From Anoplopoma fimbria (lineage: Eukaryota > Chordata > Actinopteri > Perciformes > Anoplopomatidae): a stretch of 64,000 bases of DNA. The position numbers were made by a program, and so were the translations under genes. Where the stretch lies: NCBI RefSeq assembly GCF_027596085.1, contig NC_072472.1:22665052-22729051 (forward strand). Reading direction: 5' to 3'. Below, piece after piece: positions 25,454 to 39,206 of the stretch. Position 1 is the stretch's first letter. Each line of letters starts with the position of its first letter. Below the pieces are notes generated by a model, which searched no databases, was not told the origin of the DNA, and saw only the letters and a program-made list of their open reading frames with translations.

Positions 25454-27044
25454 CGGGTAAAATAAATATTGAACACGTCACCACCTTTCTAAAGGTGCTA
25501 TTGACATGAAATGTTCACCAGATGTCGGTAACAACCCAAGACATACAAAGAAAACCAAACAAATAAGTTCAGAAATTAAGTTTTGTGTAATAAAATGGAA
25601 TGACACAGGGAAAAAGTATTGAACACCCTTAATGAAATTTATTTAATACTTGGTACAAAAGCCTTTGTTGGTAATGACAGCTTCAAGACGCCTCCTGTAT
25701 GGAGAAACTAGTCGCATGCATTACTCAGGTGTGATTTTGGGCCATTCTTCCACACAAACAGTCTTCAAATCTTGAAGGTTCCGTGGGCCTCTTCTATGAA
25801 CTCTGACCTTTAGTTCTTTCCATAGATTTTCTATTGGATTCAAGTCAGGTGATTGGCTGGACCATTCTAGCAGCTTTATTTTATTTCTATGAAACCAATT
25901 GAGAGTTCCCTTGGCTGTGTGTTTGGGATCATTGTCTTGCTGAAATGTCCACCCACGTTTCATCTTCTTCATCCTGGTAGATGGCAGCAGATTTTTATCA
26001 AGAATGTCTCGGTACATTTTTCCATTCATCCTTCCTTCAATTATATGAAGTTTGCCAGTGCCGTATGCTGAAAAACAGCCCCACACCATGATGTTCCCAC
26101 CTCCAAACTTCACTGTTGGTATGGTGTTTTTGGGGTGATGTGCAGTGTCATTTGACCTCCAAACATGGTGTGTATTATGGCATCCAAAGAGTTCAATTTT
26201 GGTCTCATCTGACCAGACTATATTCTCCCAGCGTTTCACAGGCTTGTCTAAATGTTGTGCAGCAAACTTTAAATGAGCTTCAACAAGCTTTTTCTTCAGC
26301 AATGGAGTCTTGCGTGGTGAGCGTGCATACAGGCCACGGCGGTTGAGTGCATTACTTATTGTTTTCTTTGAAACAATTGTACCTGCTAATTCCAGGTCTT
26401 TCTGAAGCTCTCCACAAGTGGTCCTTGGCTCTTGGACAACTCTTCTGATAATTATTTTCACTCCTCTGTCAGAAATCTTGCGAGGAGCACCTGGTCATGG
26501 CCGGTTTATGGTGAAATGATGTTCTTTCCACTTCCGGATTATGGCCCCAACAGTGCTCACTGGAACATTCAGAAGTTTAGAAATCCTTCTGTAACCAATG
26601 CCATCAGTATGTTTTGCAACAATAAGGTTGTGAAGGTCTTGAGAGAGCTCTTTGCTTTTACCCATCATGAGATGTTTCTTGTGTGACACCTTGGTAATGA
26701 GACACCTTTTTAAAGGCCATCAGTTGGGACTGAACCAGCTGATATTAATTTGCACTGACAAGGGGCAGGATTGCTTTCTAATTACTGATAGATTTCAGCT
26801 GGTGTCTTGGCTTTCCATGCCTTTTTGCACCTCCCTTTCTTCATGTGTTCAATACTTTTTCCCTGTGTCATTCCATTTTATTACACATAACTTAATTTCT
26901 GAACTTATTTGTTTGGTTTTCTTTGTATGTATGGATTACTTGGGTTGTTACCGACATCTGGTGAAAATGTCATGTCAATAGCACCTTTAGAAATATATTT
27001 ACTGAGAAAAATGGTGACGTGTTCAATACTTATTTTACCTGCTG
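25451..27044 (-). mobile_element. Tc1-like DNA transposon with long terminal inverted repeats (family A)
   Basis: The ends are CAGCGGGTAAAATAA and, on the minus strand, CAGCAGGTAAAATAA, each bordered by TA. Tc1/mariner elements insert at TA and duplicate it. The inverted repeats extend about 180-200 bp (25451-25627 and 26846-27044) and share GGAATGACACAGGGAAAAAG. The left copy has lost two short internal segments present in the right. The element sits inside a (TA)n microsatellite that continues on both sides. It is 1594 bp, normal for the group, and carries one transposase frame on the minus strand. Confidence 0.93.
25643..26689 (-). pseudogene. Tc1-like transposase, DD34E, two in-frame stops
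   Basis: The frame runs from ATG at 26689 to the TAA at 25643-25645, 348 codons plus stop, a normal Tc1 transposase length. The N-terminal helix-turn-helix region lies at residues 5-60 (IGYRRISKLLNVPVSTV). The catalytic aspartates are at about residue 161 (VWSDET) and 252 ([11 protein letters not shown]), and the glutamate is at about 287 (PIENLWKEL), spaced DD34E. A TGA at 26495-26497 (codon 65, between the DNA-binding and catalytic domains) and a TAA at 25721-25723 (about 25 codons before the natural end) interrupt it. No frameshift is apparent. The gene is therefore inactive as it stands. It is a transposon gene, not a host gene. Confidence 0.92.
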
Positions 27045-27952
27045 TATATATATATAACAGATCCCTTTGTTGTTTGATTATAGCAGCTGGTCACCCAAGG
27101 AATGTCAATATAAAAAAACAGTCCTATTATTTAGTTTACTGTTCAAAAATCACTATTTAAATATGCAGCACCACTTCCCCCTCCAGACAAAAAAAGTTTT
27201 GCTTTTTAATTCCTTCACTGTGATGTCTGGGCCTCACTGTGCAGAATGACATACTGCACAGCTTTTGTTTTTGTTTTAGTTTTTTTTGCATTCATCTGCG
27301 GAAGAAGGAAGGTGTCTCTGGGCTTAAATCAACACACTAGCTTCGAAACCCAATCAAGGTCCAGTATATGTGAAAACTTAGAGCCTCCAGTGCACTTACA
27401 CTTAGAGCGAACTTTACAGTGAAGTAGGAGACATCTTATTTGTGAAAACATTTGGATATTCGTAGATTCAGTTTTTTAATTTTACTTTTCAATGACCTTG
27501 TTCAAAGTTGAAATGAGGAATTTTCTATACAATACCTACTAATTTGGAGGAAGGTTGCCTGAAAGTTTCTTACATGCTCTTGGCTATACTGTATGTTATT
27601 TCTAGTAAATATCACATAATAAAAAAAAGAAACAGCGTCGGAAGATCTTAAGGACAACTCACCCATCTTTCAAGTAGTTACGTCTCCAGTCTGATCTTGA
27701 GAGCACAGTTGATGGATAAGTGGTTTGTTTATATGATGTAACGTAAAGCTTGCTGTCAGGACACGGCGTCTCCTTCTCTCTGGTTGTTGTTGAATTATTC
27801 CTCGTTCAGCTTAAATAAACGTTACATTTCATTTTCAATTAATGAAAGTGACGAAAGCAAAATTAAATATTAAGTGTACAGGGGTCAGTTGGAAGTAAAA
27901 ATACAGTGTAGGTTTCAGTTGGTCACTGAATAAACGCTGCAGCTCCTCAACA

Positions 27953-28420
27953 CCATAGACTGTATATAAGAAGAGAACGGAGTCGTCGTGACGTCACCCA
28001 TTGGTTTGTGGACTGGCGCTTTGAAGCCACGAGTTCGGTGATTTTGCCATCGCCATATTGGATTTACGGCCGATTCCGTCTTGACTTCTTTGCAACCGAT
28101 GAGTGGACGTTAGCATATTTGGAATGCCCAGGAATGATGCAGAGAAGTTGTATATGTCTCTGGTGGCGGCAGCGATCTGTTAATCACAGTAAGCCCACCC
28201 CAAATATACTGCTTTATGTTCTATGTGACTCTAATTGGGACCATAGTTTACTAAATGAACATCATGCTATATTGAAGAAGACTTGAAACTAGAGATTGGG
28301 AGCATAAGCTTAAATTTGCGACTTGAGGAGTCCCCCCCGCTGGTCAGTAGAGAGAATGCACGTTCTAAGACACTCCTGCATTGGCTTTACTCTGAAGAAC
28401 TGGAGGTTGCCGCCTGCTCA
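27953..28420 (+). repeat. dispersed ~460 bp repeat, copy 3 (near full length)
   Basis: It starts CCATAGACTGTATATAAGAA and ends AACTGGAGGTTGCCGCCT. It includes GTGACGTCACCCATTGG, CATCATGCTATATTGAAGAA and a GGAGTC(C)nGCTGGTCAGT block. It has no open frame longer than 108 codons and no terminal inverted repeats that I can see. I do not know the family name. Confidence 0.8.
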
Positions 28421-28732
28421 AGACCTAAAAAAAAAGCTACATGAGTTAACCTCCTTGAACACTATCTGTGTTACATTAGGTCAGCCTACACAGAAGTTTG
28501 AGAACAATCTATTTAAATATATCCGTGCAGCAGAACCAGAGTCGGATCATTATTTCAGCATACTATTTGAAGAGTTATCAACACTGTTTTGCCAACAATC
28601 GCATCATCATCTTTTGCTAAGCCAACCACAACCGCATGGTGTGTCATAAATGTACTGAAAATTACGTTTAAACAGTTAAAGGCATTTATTTGTGCGACAA
28701 TCGGCAAAAAAAAATGTCATGATTGTGAAAGT

Positions 28733-28984
28733 TAGGGCTGGGAGGAAATCAAATATCATGATAATTTTTGACCTCATACCTCGATATCGATATTGCGTAG
28801 ATATTGTAGGGTTAACCGTTGGTTCTTTTACAAAATATTTACACAATGATATTGATTTTGATTTTTGATTTTAGATAAAAATCTGTAATGTGGATATAAA
28901 GACTAAATGAGTAAAGACAAAAAAAGAAAAGCTAGATTCCCATATGGAGATATTGATATAATATTGATATATTTCCCAGGCCTA
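28733..28984. mobile_element. 252 bp MITE-like element
   Basis: It opens TAGGGCTGGGAGGAAAT and closes ATTTCCCAGGCCTA, whose reverse complement is TAGGCCTGGGAAAT. The interior is AT-rich with repeated ATATTGATAT motifs. It is short and non-coding with inverted ends, so it fits a MITE. I could not define a target duplication. Confidence 0.55.
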
Positions 28985-31039
28985 GTGTCAGCCCAAAGTG
29001 TGTGTTTTTTATAAAATATAGTTATTAGTTCAGTTAAAGCTAACTCAATTGGGTTTCATTCATGATATTTGTCTTAATGAAACCAGTGGAAATATGCTCA
29101 GGATTCATAGAACCACATTTTTGATCCGCTCTCTGTTTTGGCTAAACTGTTTAACAAAGACATGAAACCATCACCTTCTTGACAATAGTGCTGTCTTTGA
29201 TCAGCATCTTTAATAAATCTGTTTACTAACTAATGCAGACAGCTTTAATGAGATGACATGATCATTTCATGTGTTGGGCTCAAGGTGAAGTTTGCTGAGG
29301 AGGTGAGAGGGATTTCCCCCTCGCCTGCTTTGTTTTCTTCCCTTCTGATCATCACATTTCAGAAATAATCCCACTCCCCCTCCCTTCAAAGAGCTTTTAT
29401 CATGTATTTATTCATGTCGTAACAAATGAAGTGTGAGTTTTTCTGCTCAACGCAGGTAACATCCACACACACATGTTGGATCATCCAATAAGTTAAACAG
29501 CATTTCCCTTCTGAGTGTTATAACGTAATAACAATTTCATAAGCACAACAGGTGATAATATTTTATCTTGACCTTCAGTGAGCCACCACACAAATACATA
29601 CATGCACGTATTGACTTCAAACGTTAATGCCCAATGAAAATAATGAAAAACAAAGCCCCACACAAATGATCACATTGGATTGATGTTTGATAATTAGCTA
29701 CTACCAATAAAACATGATTATAGTAAACTATACCTATAAAGCACTCCAAAACAAAGGTTCAAAGCACTTTTAAATAAGAACAAAAACAGGAAAACGAATT
29801 CAATTTTAATTTATTTATATAAAGATATATATTTTTTATTATATATTTTCTTTTAAATAAAAAAAATATTTAATACATAGAAGATAGATAGAATATTTGC
29901 ACTGTCTGGACCTGGGGTTACTGTCATTTTCTTATCACTAATGAGAACATTCTAGAATTCATCCATTTAGGAATCTTTGCGGGCCACATCTTAGATAAAT
30001 CTGTGCATTGTCTGCATAAAAGGTGATCTAAAAGCAATAACCACACAGGTTTCAATTGAGTGATGACCTTAAGAAGAGAATTTTTAGTACTATGAATTGT
30101 CCTTAAATCAGATTGAAACAAATCAATTATACTGTTTCCTGAAATAAATTGTTTTTCATAATTTCACTAATCATCATTAGGAGGGGCTAAGGTTATGTTT
30201 AAGAAAATTCATGCTGAGCCATAAGATTATTTCTTAATCTGCTGGATTTGACAGGATTTACTTGAGAATTGGGAATCTTTATTGTCTGTGAAATTATGTT
30301 AAAATTTATCACAAAAAGCCCTTCATAAAACGAGATTAAGAATAAAGTGAGGTTTTTGCTCTCACAGTTAAAGTACAGTAACTGAAATACAGTATAATAT
30401 CCACTAGGCTCTAATTATCAGTTTTTTAAAAAAGCACATTAGATAGAATATATTGAGTAAATTCAATATTGTAACAATATATGTCAAGTTTACTCTCATT
30501 AGAAACACCATGCCATTTGCACGGCAGATACAAATCTTCACGTGTGATTGAAAGGCAACCGATCGATTGGCCACCGTCTGCATCAGATACAGGTAAAGGT
30601 TTATTTTTAAAGAGTCCTTTACAGCCCACCTAGCTGCCACAGCAGGAAGAAAAATAGTGTGTCAGACTACAAGATTGTGGCAAATATGCTCGAGCTTTGT
30701 GTGATCTTTCATGCATCTTCACACACTTTGTCTTCATTGATCAGATCACTGAGTTTCAGAGGCTTTTGGTTGGAGTTACAGAATCCTGACCGCAGAGCAG
30801 CAGGATGTAAATGCAACCCCAAGTCCCTGAGGACGGCAACAATCGCACCATTTAGTGTGACAGCATTGTGTCTTGAACCAAACAAAGTCCGTAATGGTGT
30901 CCTGGAAAGCAAATCATTTATAAGTTAGAATCAATAGCATTTTATTTAATCCAATATTGCACTCTCCTATCAAATCCAAATCTTTTCAAATACCAGATTA
31001 AAAGGTTATTAGGTTCAGCTTTCAACATCTGCTAACTTA

Positions 31040-31188
31040 ATTTACTAAATGAACATCATGCTGTATTGAAGAAGACTTGAAACTAGTGATTGAGACCATA
31101 AACAACATAATCAACCATAGGAGACTTAAATGCAAATTTTAAGACACTTCATAATTGGCTTCGCTCGGCAGAACTGGAAGTGCCAGCA
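31040..31188 (+). repeat. dispersed ~460 bp repeat, copy 4 (3' fragment)
   Basis: It matches the last third of the family: ACTAAATGAACATCATGCTG, then AAGAAGACTTGAAACTAG, then the TTGGCTTCGCTCGGCAGAAC block. The 5' two thirds are missing. Confidence 0.75.
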
Positions 31189-34100
31189 TTGTCCCACCCA
31201 GTCCTTTGGAAATAGATGCTCCGGAGAAGATTTACAAATGTAACTAGAGAGATTTCTACTCCTCACAGAAACACTTGTCAGTCAAGCCCCTTGTTTTTTT
31301 TAGGTGGATAAGGATCAATATCTGGGAGTTTAAATAATTGTGTTTATTGTATCTGGGTATAATCTCTCTGGTTACATTTGTCAGACGGTCATACAGCATC
31401 CCTTCATGGTGTGGTCAGATGACACCTTGCTCGAACTAGTTCTTTACCCCCTGTAGAAGGCCCTTATCACTGTTGGTCTTGTTGATTCACCAAAACATAG
31501 TCTCAACTCACATTCATAGATTGATGTTTCTTTGTAAAGACAGCGGTTGGCTGAAAGCACATCACCCAGACATCAGCCCCAAGTTTCATTTCAGCCGTTA
31601 TGTAATAAAGGTTTATTAATGACTCAGCTGCCAGCCACATTTGTCATTTTAACTTGTGAAAGTGACAGCCATCAAAGCTAAAAGCAGCTTGCTAATGTTA
31701 CTTGCATTGCTTTCTCTCAATAAGACAAGAGTTAGCACAGAGACACAGGACTAAAACTGGGAACATTTATTTTTATTACTTGGGGTTTTTAAAGTTACAC
31801 AGAGGCACTTATTAGTTTGTATCATGTATTTCTGGAAGCTATTAAAGATTAAAAACTTTAAACACTACAAAGACTGCATACATTTTACTGGTTTTGAAAC
31901 ATTATATACGTACAACCTCTGCTTAGCCTTGTTTTGAAATTCTTCTTGCCGTCTTTTCAGTCCTATGAGACACATGACACGCAACGACACGCAACGATTC
32001 ATCCTGTGTTTCAAAGTGCAGTTGTGAAATATGTGAAGTTCTTGTTGCCGGGGCATTAACCAGCATCAACCACCCACTGTGCTTCGGTATGACATCATGG
32101 AATGAAGTCACAGGTCACAGCATAAAGCTGCTGAGATACATAAAGGCATCCCATTGTGCCCTCTTTAGATCGGGATGATGTGGAGGGTTAATGAGTGGAG
32201 CCAACCACAGGGCACTGTCTCCTAGACACCCGTCTGCCCTTCTGCCTCAAACAAGCCTTTGTCTTACTTTTTATTAATAGAGAGGAGGAAGGAGAACACA
32301 TCCGTCAGAACATTTCCATGAGAACTTCACCCAGCAGACATTTACTGAAGCTAATAAAACTGCTTTACCCTTCTTCCTAAGTTAAGCTGAATACGGGGGG
32401 CTCAGATTCCAGTCCAGCTCTGATTAATGCAATTTTATTTGCAGTTTCCGATATCTGATTTTTGTCCGACCTGCTGATTCTGATTTTCTTTCCAAGAACT
32501 ATAATTTACAGCAAGGTCTCAGATGGTCATGGACGATCAGCTGAAAACCGTCCACATCCAACCGGCCACCGATCGATCGGTGCATCTCGACTTAGAACTG
32601 ATCTTCTTATAAAACAAACAGAAACACATTTTTCTTCAAGGTTCATGCTTAGTAGGACAGTTAAATATGAAGTAACATGTGTGAGAATATGTCTATTCAG
32701 TAGCATGGCCTTTGATGATACCATTGCAGTGTTAACGAGCCAAGCCGCAGCACCAGGCGACCTCGTGAAGTTTTTGAAAACGTGGACCCAAGGCGAGTCC
32801 TCTGATGTTATCGCAGTTAACGTCAGTCACGAGGAGTGGGGCTCTGTGACAGGCTGCCATGTGCTGACTGCAGGAAGCCGATAGAAGACATGAGCAGTGG
32901 GGCCCGACCAACTGGATAGAAGACGATCGGAGGAACAGCTGGACTTGAGTCATAATTACTCCAATGATCAGAAGTCCCGCTGACTGCTGCTTTTGTTGCC
33001 GTAGGGATACTGTTCTTGTCACTTATTACAATATTCTGTGGACACACTGCAGGCTGTATATTCCAACTGTGAACTAAAGATGGATTGAAATGAGAATTTG
33101 AACTATGTCTGGTCCGATGTACCGTCCGTCCATTATTTATCCAGACTGAAATATGTCAGCAACCTTAGTTATTACCCCGGCCAAAAAAAGGTAAAATACC
33201 AGCAAACTAGGCCAGGCACGTTCTTTTTAAAATCTGCAATGTGCAATACCATTGTTCAATACTGCGCTGACAATATGATTTCTTTAATGAAGAAATATTG
33301 AATGTGCATGTTAGCTATACATTTCCTATGTCAGCCTGGTTGTATTTAAATTCCATACGGTAACAGAATTGTCTCGGAGTTTCATAAGAATCTACAGAGG
33401 ACCCAGCGTATAGTATTAAAAATACAACATTTTAGGAAATGTTACAACCTTAAACTCGTAAAATCGAATATAGACACTTTGGGAATTAAAGATATCTGAC
33501 TTGCAATCCATTTGCTCAGGAAAACATGAACGCCCACAGCAAACGGATGTTTGGATGGCCAGACTCTGACACAACAAAGCGATACAACACAGACTTTGTT
33601 ACAACACAGACTTGGAATTCTGACTTGAATAACCCTACCTTTGTACAATAGTACAATAGATTGCAGCATAGCTAGACTAAATGTTGTTTCTAGAGCAGCA
33701 GCAGCAGCAGTTATGTTTACAACAGCAAACAGTAGCTAAGGTTACAAGAATTCGCCATATTTTCCGATGCATGGTAATTTAAGCTAAACAGCTAGCCTGA
33801 ATACAGACAGCTTTTGTTGTAGCTTGTGTAGCTGAGGAATACGTCGCCCCCATACTGCGTAGTCTGCACCAAGACGCAACTTTATTTTATTTCTCCAACC
33901 TTGTCAACGATCCTTCACAATAAAATCCCCTGGGCACATACAATGGAACACTGCTCACTCTTTATTATTCACTAAGAAACAACTGCGCCGACCTAGCACA
34001 CCGTGCTTGTGTGTGTTTATGCTTGTTGAACAGGTGTATTGATAGATTATTGTCTTCATACTTGGAAAGGATTTATCACATTTACTTGCAGTAATTAGCG

Positions 34101-34370
34101 TCGTTCTCGTCAACTCGACTTTGCCTGGTTCACTTCGCTGTCTCCACCCGTCCTCTCTGATCTGCTGTTCCCTGATTTCACTGTGTGACCCAAAGCTAAA
34201 TGTGTAGTCAAACGTTTTTTATCTGACACAGACTGTAGGTCAGCTGCAACATTACATGTGTCAACAGACTTGATTGAATTGTGAGACCTCTTGAGACTCA
34301 AGACACAAAAAAGGTGACCGCTGACTTTCAAAAGTCCGATTTGGTCATTGTGGGTGTGTGAAGTCTTTAA

Positions 34371-34970
34371 ACCCTCTGAACTCCAAGCCGTTTTCAGGCG
34401 TTTTTATGCTCCTGCCACATTTTACTCTCTGATCTTGTTTTAAACTCCAATATGAGTCCTACACCTCTATGGAAACAGCATAATCATGGCTAGAAATAGA
34501 GGGAGCTCACACATGTATTTTGTGCAGACTAACAAAGTTACCAAAAAAACGTTGAATTTCTTTGATTTATTTTACAGAAATTGGAAAACAGTGAAATCTA
34601 TATATACAACATTTCTCCAAGTGCCCATAAGTGTTACCAATGTTGGAAAAAAAGGAAGCTCTACGTGCTGTAATCATTGGCTTATTTACATTTTTACAAC
34701 CTCTACTTATAGCCTCTCCTGTTCTCTCCCCAATGCACTCTGCTCAGCAGCCTGCAGTCCAGTTGAAGATTCACAGAATGTTCTTTTCACGTGACTGTTG
34801 GTCTGAGGCGAATCAAATATGGCTTTCTAGTTGCACTTACAGGATCTGGTTAAAGCAAAAGGTTTTATGATAATGTTGATGTTTTTTTTTTTTACAGTGG
34901 AGGGGTTTTTGCGATTGTTTAAAAAAAACATGCTTTCCCATCCTGCCGGCTGGTTTTGGGGTTCAGAGGT
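34371..34970. mobile_element. piggyBac-like MITE, 600 bp, TTAA flanked
   Basis: TTAA at 34367-34370 and 34971-34974 flank a 600 bp segment. Its left end is ACCCTCTGAACTCCAAGCCG and its right end, on the minus strand, is ACCTCTGAACCCCAAAACC. A TTAA duplication with short inverted ends is the signature of piggyBac elements. No transposase is encoded, so it would depend on another copy. Confidence 0.78.
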
Positions 34971-37280
34971 TTAAGTGAATCACTCATTTCAGGAACAAAT
35001 AAAAAGAGCTCTCAAATATCGGTTGTGTTATTTCGGATAGGTACATATTCCCCTGAAAAGAAAAAAAAATGGATGCTGTTTGAAGTGATATATTTCTGCT
35101 GTGGGGATTTGCTCGGCTTAATTCACCACCAGTGGACTTGTGGCTTGCATAAGGTTTGCCCAGCCTGGGTTTTGTCTGCGATAATGACATAATTGCTGCT
35201 GAAGGCAGTTAATGAAAAATGAATAGAAAACAAAGCAAGAGGGAGTGTGGAGTGTTCTTTTTAAATGCCACCAAAGCCCTTTAGTGGCTCCTCACCTCAG
35301 TCAATGGGAGCTGTAGCCTCTTACTGAAAAGGACATAAAGGTTCAGGGTGTCATTTGTAATGCTTGTAGGAATAAAGCTATTGGAATAGTAAATGGTGTT
35401 GCCGCTCCAGATATTTCTACATCCTAAAACACATGAATTGGTGGGACTGTACTTATATACATGTACATACAACTATTATTATCCTGCAGTGCGCCATTAA
35501 ATCTTCATGGGTTTACTTTAGCAGCACTAAGGACCGGGGCAGAGGGAGCTTTTGTTTAAAGCTAGCCGTACACTACGGCTGTTATCAACCAACCAAAGCT
35601 TCTTGACCGACTTTTAGAAGATCTTAGCTGATTAATCAAATTTAAATTTACAATACAATTTTGGCCAAAATGGGTTTGTCCCTAAAGCAAATGTGTGCGC
35701 TTGAGAAATAACCCTACCAGCTGATTGAGTGATTCCTGATTCATATTTATTGTGCCCGTTAATGACTAAGCTCAAGCCTGATATATTTTGTTCCACTCTG
35801 CTGTAGAACTCTATTGTTGTCAAAAAACTATAGAAACACTTCAATGAGCCATGTGTATTTGGTGATGTTCCGTCATCCCCACGAACACACACACTGAGCC
35901 TTACCGAGCCATTTAATAACATGAAGTCATACAGTATAGGCCTATTTGTGAGCCTTTTTTTTTTTTTTACAGAGCATAGGAATGCAGAAAGTATTTAAGA
36001 GATGCACTAAGACATTGGTTGGTCGTTGTTTTTTTTGTTTTTTATGGAATTCTTCAAAAGTCTAAATATTTTTAGAGTAACACGAGCTTAATCCTTTAAT
36101 CTGGTGGACAATTTCCCCAGTTGCCGTCAAAAAAACAAACATATTTGGGCTTCCTGGTGTACCTACTGCATAAACAATTGATGCGTTGCAGTGTAAATAA
36201 CATTAGGTAGACAATAATAAGATTTTTCTCCAACCTGTGTTTACTTACCTTAAATCCCTTTCCCAGTTAATTCTGTGTAAGCATAGGCTGTCAGGCAAAT
36301 GACAACTAACTGATGTGGAAACAAGAACAAAACCTGCATTCATACAGTTAAAAATAGCTCGACACTTTCTAGCTGTCAGAGGTGTTAAAAATGCATCCAG
36401 CTTCAGTGAACACACAGAGCTGACAGAAAGCATCACAACCCTGGTGCTGTGTGGACTGAGCAGTGGAGACTCTGTGATAAATGAGTAGGACCTCAGGGGG
36501 CACAGAGCATGGAGGCCATGTCATCAACTGGTGGTAGATATAATACACATCATTAAAAGGTCCATGGTATATGGTGTTGTTCCACTTCCGTGTGAGCAGT
36601 GCTTTCACAATGTGTTCTGTTTTTCAGGATGGTAAATAACTTTGAAGTGTTTATATTCTCATTAACACACTCTCTAATTTATCCTGGTGATCCCCAAAAA
36701 ATTATGAAGCAGATTGTTTAGACTTTTGCTTTTCAGAAACAACCCAAAGTAGCAGTTTGTCATTGGCAGGATCAGTCTTTGTTTTGTACAGAAAATGAAG
36801 TAGTGCATGCAAAAGGGCAGTAACCCGACATTTGACGGACAAGACGAAAAGTCTTCTTCCACATGACCTATGACTGACAGATGGAATGTGTTTCCTGTTA
36901 GGGATCATTTGGATATGAACAGCATCCCAAACATTTTTTGTGTTACTAATTTTCCTGCAGACCTGTCATGAGAGAGACACAATTTATTAAAATACACTGC
37001 TACTGTCCATAGATACCTGTAGAAAACCATTTTTGGCTTCAAATCATCACATTCAGACTTTTTCTTAAATATTGAAGTAGTCGGTTATCTATTAGTGTGA
37101 ACAGAAACTGCAAGCAGTCAGGACTCTGGACAATGGTGCGCCTAGAATGGCCAAAAAGCAAACAGATAGACTTTTAGCTAAAAACATGGAGCTGTAGATA
37201 ATTTACAAGTTCAATAATCAGGTTCATCTTTAATAAACATTCATCACTAGTTGTTCATTTATTTTTAATTCATGATCAGA

Positions 37281-37592
37281 TATTGAAGCGCAGACCTGTA
37301 TGTAAGAAGTGGAGGCTGTTTAGCAATTGCCATCTTGGATTTTGGCCGTAGCCGACGTAGTGTTTTGCAACCAGTGAACGAAAGCGACCATATTTGGATT
37401 GTGTAGGAGTGACACCGTGGTAGAGACGATGTATACAGCTCTGGTAGCGACATGTCAATCACAAAGTAACCCCGCCCTAAAGCACACTCTGCTTTATGGT
37501 CTATTTGACTCTAAATTGACCATAATTTCCTAAATGAACATCATGCTGTATTGAAGAAGACTTGAAACTAGAGATTAAATGTGTACTGAGGT
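37281..37592 (+). repeat. dispersed ~460 bp repeat, copy 5 (5' and middle)
   Basis: It runs from GTATGTAAGAAGTGGAGGCT through CCATATTTGGATTGTGTAGG and GTCAATCACAAAGTAACCCC to GACTTGAAACTAGAGATTAA. It is followed by AAGTAAAGTAAAGTAAG simple sequence. A separate inverted 5' end lies about 180 bp downstream. Confidence 0.75.
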
Positions 37593-37767
37593 AAGAAATC
37601 AAGTAAAGTAAAGTAAGTAAGGTCATTTTCTCCTGGATCCAACCGGGTCAGTACTATGTTCCCAAGGCCCTATCTACCCAGGGTCCTATATTCCCAGAGT
37701 CCGTATTAGATTTGTTCATCATCATCACCTGTTGATGGTGACTCCCAAAATGCCAAACTCAAGGATA

Positions 37768-37840
37768 CAAAACGGTAGACCACCAACCAATCAGTGACGT
37801 CATGCTGAGTGCGTCCACTTCTCATATACAGTCTGTGGGT
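37768..37840 (-). repeat. dispersed ~460 bp repeat, inverted 5' fragment
   Basis: On the minus strand it reads CCACAGACTGTATATGAGAA, then GTGGACGCACTCAGCATGAC and a GTCACTGATTGGTTGGTGG block. This is the 5' end of the family in inverse orientation to the copy at 37281-37592. Confidence 0.75.
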
Positions 37841-38230
37841 AATTCTAAGATTAGCGTAGGCAAAGCGGAGGGCCATGTATGAAAATGACACACCACTATG
37901 CTTTCACACAGTAAGTGAACAGCACCCTGTGTTTACACAGACACACTCACGCATGATTTCTTGTTCATTACCTTGAATAAATCAAATCGAGAATAGGACA
38001 CCCGCTACTGTTTGGATACGTTGTTTACCCTCAGTCAAAGAGAAATGGAGGTGGAATCAATGGGCATGTACACAGCATAGATACGTCTGTATACAGTAGA
38101 TCAAAGGCATAGTTCACACTCAACAAATTACCACCGAGTGTCTTTCTCAGCTCTCCCCAGTCAGGCAAGACAGGAAACAGACATGGTGGAAGCTGGACAA
38201 ATATAATCTGATGTATAAATAGCCTAACCC

Positions 38231-38375
<145 letters not shown>

Positions 38376-39206
38376 CTAGGGAAGACACATCAATTTGAGT
38401 GTCTAACTCTACTCAACTCACTGAGGCAGCCTGCCAGTGCAGCTGATATATATTTACCTGGCGTATCATGCTGCAGAGGTGATTTAGGAGGGTAAACAAA
38501 AAATTAGTCAGGAATACCTTGAAAGTGGAGTGGACTCGAGGGGGGGATTAATGAAGGATAGCAAGGCTTTGATAACGCTGAGGTTTAGAGCCCTTTGTTT
38601 AGCCTTTATTGCCAGTCGCCATCTGTTATGATCCAGTTGCCAGATTGCCCCCGAGCGACATCGTCAATCCCCCTCCTCCTCCCAGCTTTTGATCTGTAAA
38701 AGTAAGCCGTTCCCGACTCTTGCTGTACTCACCGGTTCCGTATCTGTTCTGACGGATTGTTGGCTCCCGTGTAACCCTGAAGGCTCCTCCGCTGTCACGC
38801 TGGCCACTTCCCACTCCTCAAAGGAAGCAACGACCTGTCCTCGCCTCGGCGTGTCTCCAAAATAGACCACTACACACGCACTTAAGTGACAGGTTTCACT
38901 GCAGCCGGTCTCCCACTTTGATGCTGCGTTGCACTTTATCCGTGCAGCAGAAGAACAGGCCTGCACTGCAAAGTCTCCCCGTGTCACAGACTCACTGTGC
39001 TCTGTGATCCCTGCATATTTACATCCCAACCCATTCAAAGGTTGATTTTACTCTTTAACATTCTCCTCATCCATTCACCTCTCACCTGTCTCCTTAATTT
39101 CCCTCATTATAGTCAAACCCACCCGTCCCTCCTCACCTCTCCGCTCTCCTCCATTTTTTTCCGCTGACACGTCATCTCTGTGTGTCTCTCTTTCTCTCTC
39201 TTCCAG

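Noticed and set aside
25721..26461. 246-codon minus-strand frame as a host gene
   Set aside because: It is the catalytic part of a Tc1 transposase between matching inverted repeats and TA target sites.
32700..32883. Frame reading MAFDDTIAVLTSQAAAPGD as a possible exon
   Set aside because: The composition is suggestive, but there is no family match and no coherent splice sites.
38664..39038. 124-codon minus-strand frame
   Set aside because: No recognisable domain, no splice or start context, and GC-rich sequence near an exon gives long frames by chance.
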